Assembly (NCBI GenBank): GCA_002371705.1
Contig: DFGI01000063.1
Location: 1-8,796, forward strand
Reading direction: 5' to 3'
Length of the DNA stretch: 8,796 nucleotides
Source of the DNA: Bacteroidales bacterium UBA3754
GTDB lineage: Bacteria; Bacteroidota; Bacteroidia; Bacteroidales; UBA1715
A program made the translations under genes and the position numbers. Numbering within the stretch: the stretch's first letter is position 1; each line of letters starts with the position of its first letter. The notes beneath the pieces were generated by a model that was given only the letters and a program-made list of their open reading frames with translations, searched no databases and was not told the DNA's origin. Positions 5,824 to 8,796 of this stretch are shown here, in pieces.

Positions 5824-6993
5824 TCACCACATCATTCCTATTAACCATAATGGTATTGAGTTTTCCGCTGGATAATCCGTATTGTCGCGCAACACATAAT
5901 CTGCCCGCTTGGGGACTTTTGTCTTTCCGCCAACTTCCAATGAAAACTCCGTTTCATCCTTCTTTACGATGAAATCGCCAGTGGTTTCATCTTTCGTCGC
6001 GAAAACAGAGTATCCCATCTGCGCAAAACAATTTGCAATATACGACTCACGCTCGGTTCCCAAGTTGGCGTGCAAGACATGATAGGCGCAAGAATCTGAA
6101 AAGAACATTTTTGCTCCTGTACTCCTTGCCTTGTTGTCGTTCTGATAACGTATTATTCGAATCAAATCTATTTGTTCCATTACAAAGAGCAACTGATATA
6201 GTTTATCTGCTCCTATGCTCCAGTCGGTGCACAACGATTTTACCTGAATTCGCGGAATGCTTGCATTGGCAAGAGAGCCTATCACCGCCATCATTACACG
6301 AAGATTATTATCGGTTATACTGGGAACAAAGAACGGAATGTCTCTATCAATTGTCTTGTCGATAATGGCCATATATCGTGCTTCATAGTCTTGTTCTTGA
6401 TAGAACGGTCGGGTGCCATGGTTGCGATATAGCTGAAAATAATTCAGCACATCCGTGTCGGGACGAACTGGCAATGTCGAAGAACCTAATTTATATACAG
6501 GGTATTTTTTCCCTGTCTCCAAATATAAAAATTCTCGGAACGACATCAATGGCATCTTGATTGGCACATATCTTCTCGACAAATCTCCTTCGCCAAGTCG
6601 CAAAAGCAATGATGAAGAATCTGATACCCAAATATAATGGTTTGGATAGTCATCGTACAATGCCTTTAGATGCAAACTCCAATTGGCTGCAAAATGAACT
6701 TCATCTATAATCACACCTTCATATCCAAGCATAAATATTTGTGAAACAATATCGTAGAGCGATTCAGTCAACAGTTTTGGATTGTCTGCCGAGAAATACA
6801 ACATACGCTTGTCTTGTGAATGATGCAATAAAAATGTTGTTTTTCCGCAGCCACGTGCACCACTTAACATCAATGTTCGTGGCAGAACACCATACTCGGT
6901 TGTGAAAAGTCTAAGTCTTTCTGGCAGTGCCGCAATCTTGCGTTGCATAGCCATAATTAACAGCTGAATAATCTCGTTTTTCATATTTTTCAT
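5824..6993 (-). CDS. AAA_14/DUF4143-type ATPase
   Basis: This is a 389-residue protein, about normal for the family, found singly in many Bacteroidetes genomes and mostly uncharacterised. Walker A is GARGCGKTT (45-53), Walker B is GVIIDE (93-98), followed by VHFAANW as usual for AAA_14. A sensor-like SDSSS is at 124-128 and a conserved Arg pair at 140-141 follows GDLS. The middle is winged-helix-like (about 230-290). The C-terminus looks like the DUF4143 nuclease-fold remnant: GDFIV (Asp340) then SLEVGGK (Glu353, Lys357), reminiscent of a PD-(D/E)xK core. The cellular role of this family is unknown; ATP binding is secure, DNA cleavage is not. There is a second possible ATG at 6982-6984. It is AT-rich compared with its neighbours and is not tightly linked to them, with 254 bases between it and the next gene downstream. 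Possibly horizontally acquired. Confidence 0.85.
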   Translation of the reverse strand: MKNMKNEIIQLLIMAMQRKIAALPERLRLFTTEYGVLPRTLMLSGARGCGKTTFLLHHSQDKRMLYFSADNPKLLTESLYDIVSQIFMLGYEGVIIDEVHFAANWSLHLKALYDDYPNHYIWVSDSSSLLLRLGEGDLSRRYVPIKMPLMSFREFLYLETGKKYPVYKLGSSTLPVRPDTDVLNYFQLYRNHGTRPFYQEQDYEARYMAIIDKTIDRDIPFFVPSITDNNLRVMMAVIGSLANASIPRIQVKSLCTDWSIGADKLYQLLFVMEQIDLIRIIRYQNDNKARSTGAKMFFSDSCAYHVLHANLGTERESYIANCFAQMGYSVFATKDETTGDFIVKKDETEFSLEVGGKTKVPKRADYVLRDNTDYPAENSIPLWLIGMMW

Positions 6994-7175
6994 CGTTTTA
7001 CCGATGTAAAAATAGCAAATAAATTCCTGTTGTGGAAATAATTTTCAAAAAATGTTTCCTCATACAGAAACAAAACAGTAAAATGTGTTTCTACGATAGA
7101 AATTTTAGGAATAAAATAGATATACATTTTCAAATTCAACAACGCCAGTATCAAATTTGAACTTACCCAGCCAAG

Positions 7176-7208
7176 AAAAGTGATCATTTGATCATTTTAA
7201 TCACTTTT
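7176..7208 (-). terminator. Hairpin over the acetyltransferase stop, candidate terminator
   Basis: A perfect 9-bp inverted repeat, AAAAGTGAT (7176-7184) and ATCACTTTT (7200-7208), encloses a 15-base loop with its own TGATCA palindrome. Transcribed on the minus strand, the stem ends in a T-rich run (CACTTTTCTT), like a rho-independent terminator. The stem contains the last codons and stop of the acetyltransferase. It is AT-rich, so stability is modest. Confidence 0.4.
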
Positions 7209-7726
7209 GCAGGCATGCCGCCCACAACGGCATTGTCGGGCACGTCTTTGGTGACAACCGCGCCTGCCGCCACAATAGCATTCTCGCCGATGGTTACGCC
7301 TGCCAGAATGGTTGCGCTTGCACCAATCCAGGCGTTCTTTTTCACAACAATCGGCTTGGTGAGCAGAGTGTGGCGTGTTTCGGGGTCTTCAGGATGATAC
7401 TCGGTGGCCAGAACGCAATGCGGTGCAATGAAAACACCCTCGCCGATGGTGATGCCGCCAAGTGCAAGAAACGTGCAGCCGAAATTCACGAAACTGCCTT
7501 TGCCAAACGTAGTTGACTTGCCATAATTGATGTTGAACGGTGGAAAAACGCGCACGCTCTCGTCAATATCCGAGCCTGTGATTTGCCGCAGATAGCCGCG
7601 CACCTCGGCTTCTGTCTTGTAGCCAGTATTCATTTCTGCCACCAATGCCATACAGCGCTGCACGTCGGCATACAGTTCGTCGCTGCCGACGTATGTTTTT
7701 CCTGTGAATTGCTCGTCATTATTCAT
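7184..7726 (-). CDS. Maltose/galactoside-type O-acetyltransferase (left-handed beta-helix)
   Basis: This is a 180-residue protein, slightly shorter than LacA and close to Maa. The N-terminal helical part (about 10-50, SDELYADVQRCMALVAEMN) is the Mac domain typical of maltose/galactoside acetyltransferases. From about 60 the hexapeptide repeats begin (FGKGSFVNFGCTFLALG, then ITIGEGVFIAPHC) and continue to VVGGMPAKVIKMI at the C-terminus. His111 in ATEYHPED is at the position of the catalytic His of LacA. The reaction is acetyl transfer from acetyl-CoA to a sugar hydroxyl; the true substrate is unknown. A good Shine-Dalgarno, AGAAGG (7734-7739), sits 7 bases before the ATG, unusual for this group of bacteria. 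It starts 37 bases after the flavodoxin gene on the same strand, so it is probably the second gene of that operon. Confidence 0.9.
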   Translation of the reverse strand: MNNDEQFTGKTYVGSDELYADVQRCMALVAEMNTGYKTEAEVRGYLRQITGSDIDESVRVFPPFNINYGKSTTFGKGSFVNFGCTFLALGGITIGEGVFIAPHCVLATEYHPEDPETRHTLLTKPIVVKKNAWIGASATILAGVTIGENAIVAAGAVVTKDVPDNAVVGGMPAKVIKMIK

Positions 7727-7763
7727 TTTTATTCCTTCTGCTCGTCAGGGTTCGCGTAACCCA

Positions 7764-8363
7764 TTAATACCCAATTCCTTTCAGCCATTTTTCAACCTTC
7801 GCCTTTTCGGTGCGGACTTCGTGTCCGTAAATCAAGAAGCCATTTTTCACATTGGCTTTGGGAAAAGCTTTCTTTACGTCGCTCACGCAATTTGCCAGGC
7901 CGCTGCCTTCGTGTGTGGTGAACGGGTAGACGGTTTTGCCGTCAAGGTTGATGTCTTTGAACAGCGTGAACATTACCTGCGGATAAGTTCCCCACCAAAC
8001 AGGCCCGCCAATGAACACCGTGTCGTACTGCGACAGGTCGGGTGCCTTGCCTTCGTATGGTGGTAACTCTCCCTTGTTTGCTTCATCTTGAGCCAGACGG
8101 GTGAGCGGTGTGTAAGCCATTCCGTCGTACTTGTGCGTAACAATCTCATATTGAGACGCACCTGTGAGTTCTGAAATGTAGTCGGCCACAATTTTTGTGT
8201 TACCGACCTTGACGTCGCCCACTGAGTAGTTGTCGCCCGCATGGGAGAAGAAGATTACGATTGATTTGCCCATATTGTTTTGATTTTTAGAGGTTTGACC
8301 ATTACAACTTGCGCCGACCAGCAAAGCCGAAACAGCAAGAATTATTGATTTCAGTTTATTCAT
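7764..8363 (-). CDS. Exported flavodoxin-like lipoprotein
   Basis: This is a 199-residue protein. Residues 1-20 (MNKLKSIILAVSALLVGASC) form a signal peptide ending at Cys20 in a lipobox-like GASC, followed by a polar linker (NGQTSKNQNN), so it is probably a lipid-anchored envelope protein. The flavodoxin domain starts at about 33: KSIVIFFSHAGDNY is the FMN phosphate loop, YDTVFIGGPVWWGTYP (113-128) is the first aromatic FMN loop with the WWG of long-chain flavodoxin-like oxidoreductases, and FTTHEGSGL (148-156) is the second. It would carry electrons or reduce a substrate using FMN. An in-frame ATG at Met31 (8271-8273) would give a cytosolic form. The promoter at 8390-8397 leaves a leader of about 20 bases before the first ATG, favouring the long form. 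It leads an operon with the acetyltransferase. Confidence 0.88.
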   Translation of the reverse strand: MNKLKSIILAVSALLVGASCNGQTSKNQNNMGKSIVIFFSHAGDNYSVGDVKVGNTKIVADYISELTGASQYEIVTHKYDGMAYTPLTRLAQDEANKGELPPYEGKAPDLSQYDTVFIGGPVWWGTYPQVMFTLFKDINLDGKTVYPFTTHEGSGLANCVSDVKKAFPKANVKNGFLIYGHEVRTEKAKVEKWLKGIGY

Positions 8364-8389
8364 TTTGAACTATTTTAAATGTTACTATG

Positions 8390-8397
8390 CAAAAATA
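8390..8397 (-). promoter_or_regulatory. -7 promoter element of the flavodoxin operon
   Basis: The minus strand reads TATTTTTG, a full TAnnTTTG match. Transcription is expected near 8383, about 20 bases before the start codon. No TTTG -33 element is present at the usual distance, as in the dxs-like promoter. Confidence 0.55.
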
Positions 8398-8430
8398 GAG
8401 ATTCTGCTTTTAGGGGCGGATATATCTGTT

Positions 8431-8457
8431 GCGGAAAGAATTACCAATTTTTCGGAT
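8431..8457 (-). promoter_or_regulatory. Conserved upstream box, copy 2 (before the flavodoxin gene)
   Basis: The plus strand contains AATTACCAAT followed by TTTTCGGAT, matching 23 of 27 bases with the box at 5667-5693 and standing at the same 33-base distance from its -7 element. Probable binding site of an activator shared by both operons. Confidence 0.6.
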
Positions 8458-8516
8458 TTAAGGAGGTTAGAATAAAAAACTATGATTGGTCATCACCAAA
8501 TCTAATATATTGAAAA

Positions 8517-8532
8517 TATACAAATTTGTATA
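8517..8532. repeat. 16-bp perfect palindrome, possible operator
   Basis: TATACAAATTTGTATA is a perfect palindrome in the region between the divergent flavodoxin and ATPase genes, about 50 bases upstream of the likely ATPase promoter. Its inner TACAAATTTGTA resembles operators of OhrR/MarR type regulators (TACAATT-AATTGTA in B. subtilis). The surrounding DNA is AT-rich, so chance is possible. Confidence 0.3.
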
Positions 8533-8559
8533 ATAATCACAAAAATCATATATCAGATG

Positions 8560-8591
8560 GTTGCTTTTATGTAATATTGTTTGTATTTTTG
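8560..8591 (+). promoter_or_regulatory. Promoter of the ATPase gene at 8627
   Basis: TATTTTTG at 8584-8591 is an exact TAnnTTTG -7 box. GTTG at 8560-8563 is a three-of-four match to the -33 TTTG with a 20-base spacer. Transcription would start near 8598, about 29 bases before the ATG. Confidence 0.5.
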
Positions 8592-8626
8592 TAGCAAATT
8601 TACGAATACGAATAAAATATAGCTGT

Positions 8627-8796
8627 ATGATACGAGATTTTTGGGTAAAGAACTATCTTTCCATTCGCGACAAGCAGGAATTAAGCTTCGTGGCCAAGGG
8701 ACCATCTTCAGAACTTGTCACCGAAGTTGCTGATGGTGTGTTCTTGTATAAGTTGGGCATCCTATATGGCTCAAACGCTTCGGGTAAGTCGAATAT
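8627..8796 (+). CDS. AAA family ATPase (AAA_15/AAA_21 type), N-terminal part, cut by window end
   Basis: Only the first 56 complete codons are in the window. They read MIRDFWVKNYLSIRDKQE, then KLGILYGSNASGKSN. This is the typical start of the SMC/RecF-like ATPases annotated as ATP/GTP-binding AAA proteins: an N-terminal strand with a short 'NYLSI' segment, a hairpin, and the Walker A loop GSNASGKS at 48-55. Relatives are often found next to an RloB-like partner or in phage-defence islands, but the downstream gene is out of view, so that role is inference. It is divergent from the flavodoxin operon with a 263-base gap, and has its own promoter. Confidence 0.85.
   Translation, partial: MIRDFWVKNYLSIRDKQELSFVAKGPSSELVTEVADGVFLYKLGILYGSNASGKSN

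Noticed and set aside
6990..7187. 65-codon minus-strand frame that overlaps the acetyltransferase stop and the ATPase start by ATGA at both ends
   Set aside because: The double 4-base overlap is tempting as translational coupling, but the peptide is a Phe/Ile/Tyr-rich product of AT-rich DNA with no motif, and the candidate terminator hairpin at 7176-7208 covers its start. I consider it spurious unless homologues are found.
7748..7762. GGGTT/AACCC dyad between the flavodoxin and acetyltransferase genes
   Set aside because: Only 5 bp with a 5-base loop and no T-run. Too small to call as a terminator; at most a minor intercistronic structure.

Overview
This window looks like a chromosomal stretch from a member of the Bacteroidales (Bacteroides/Prevotella type). 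The evidence is the presence of Bacteroidetes-type promoters (-7 box TAnnTTTG) at several gene starts, general lack of Shine-Dalgarno sequences, many exported small redox proteins, and gene families common in gut Bacteroidetes. No rRNA, tRNA, CRISPR array, transposase or phage gene was seen. The sequence is a mosaic. The redox and DXS-like genes have balanced base composition, while the TetR/SDR pair (about 1.5-3.4 kb) and the AAA+ ATPase region (about 5.8-7.2 kb) are visibly more AT-rich, which suggests separate acquisition.

Layout. (1) Positions 1-1466, + strand: the 3' end of a glutathione peroxidase, an OhrR-type MarR regulator with its sensing cysteine, a 64-residue Cys/Trp-rich protein and a four-helix membrane protein, closely spaced as a peroxide-stress cluster. 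(2) 1538-3385: a divergent pair, a TetR regulator (-) and an NAD(P)-dependent extended SDR (+), whose promoters overlap back to back. A His-rich reading frame lies just past the tetR stop. (3) 3395-5569, - strand: a divergent DXS-like thiamine-diphosphate enzyme followed 3 bases later by an exported ABM-domain protein. (4) 5824-6993, - strand: a stand-alone AAA_14/DUF4143-type ATPase. (5) 7184-8363, - strand: an exported flavodoxin-like lipoprotein followed by a hexapeptide acetyltransferase. (6) 8627-8796, + strand: the start of a second ATPase with an ATP-binding loop, cut by the window end.

Two observations stand out. First, the dxs-like/ABM operon and the flavodoxin/acetyltransferase operon, about 2.8 kb apart, carry the same roughly 27-base upstream box (23 of 27 bases identical). 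It sits exactly 33 bases upstream of a -7 element in both, with unrelated sequence between box and promoter and no recognisable -33 element. This is the signature of a shared activator, whose gene is not in the window. Second, the DXS-like enzyme keeps the cofactor-binding and catalytic residues but, by eye alignment to E. coli DXS, has lost several residues that bind the glyceraldehyde-3-phosphate acceptor and most of the flexible loop after the thiamine-diphosphate motif. It may therefore not make DXP. All family assignments come from reading the sequence; no database search was run. No completely new multi-gene system is evident.
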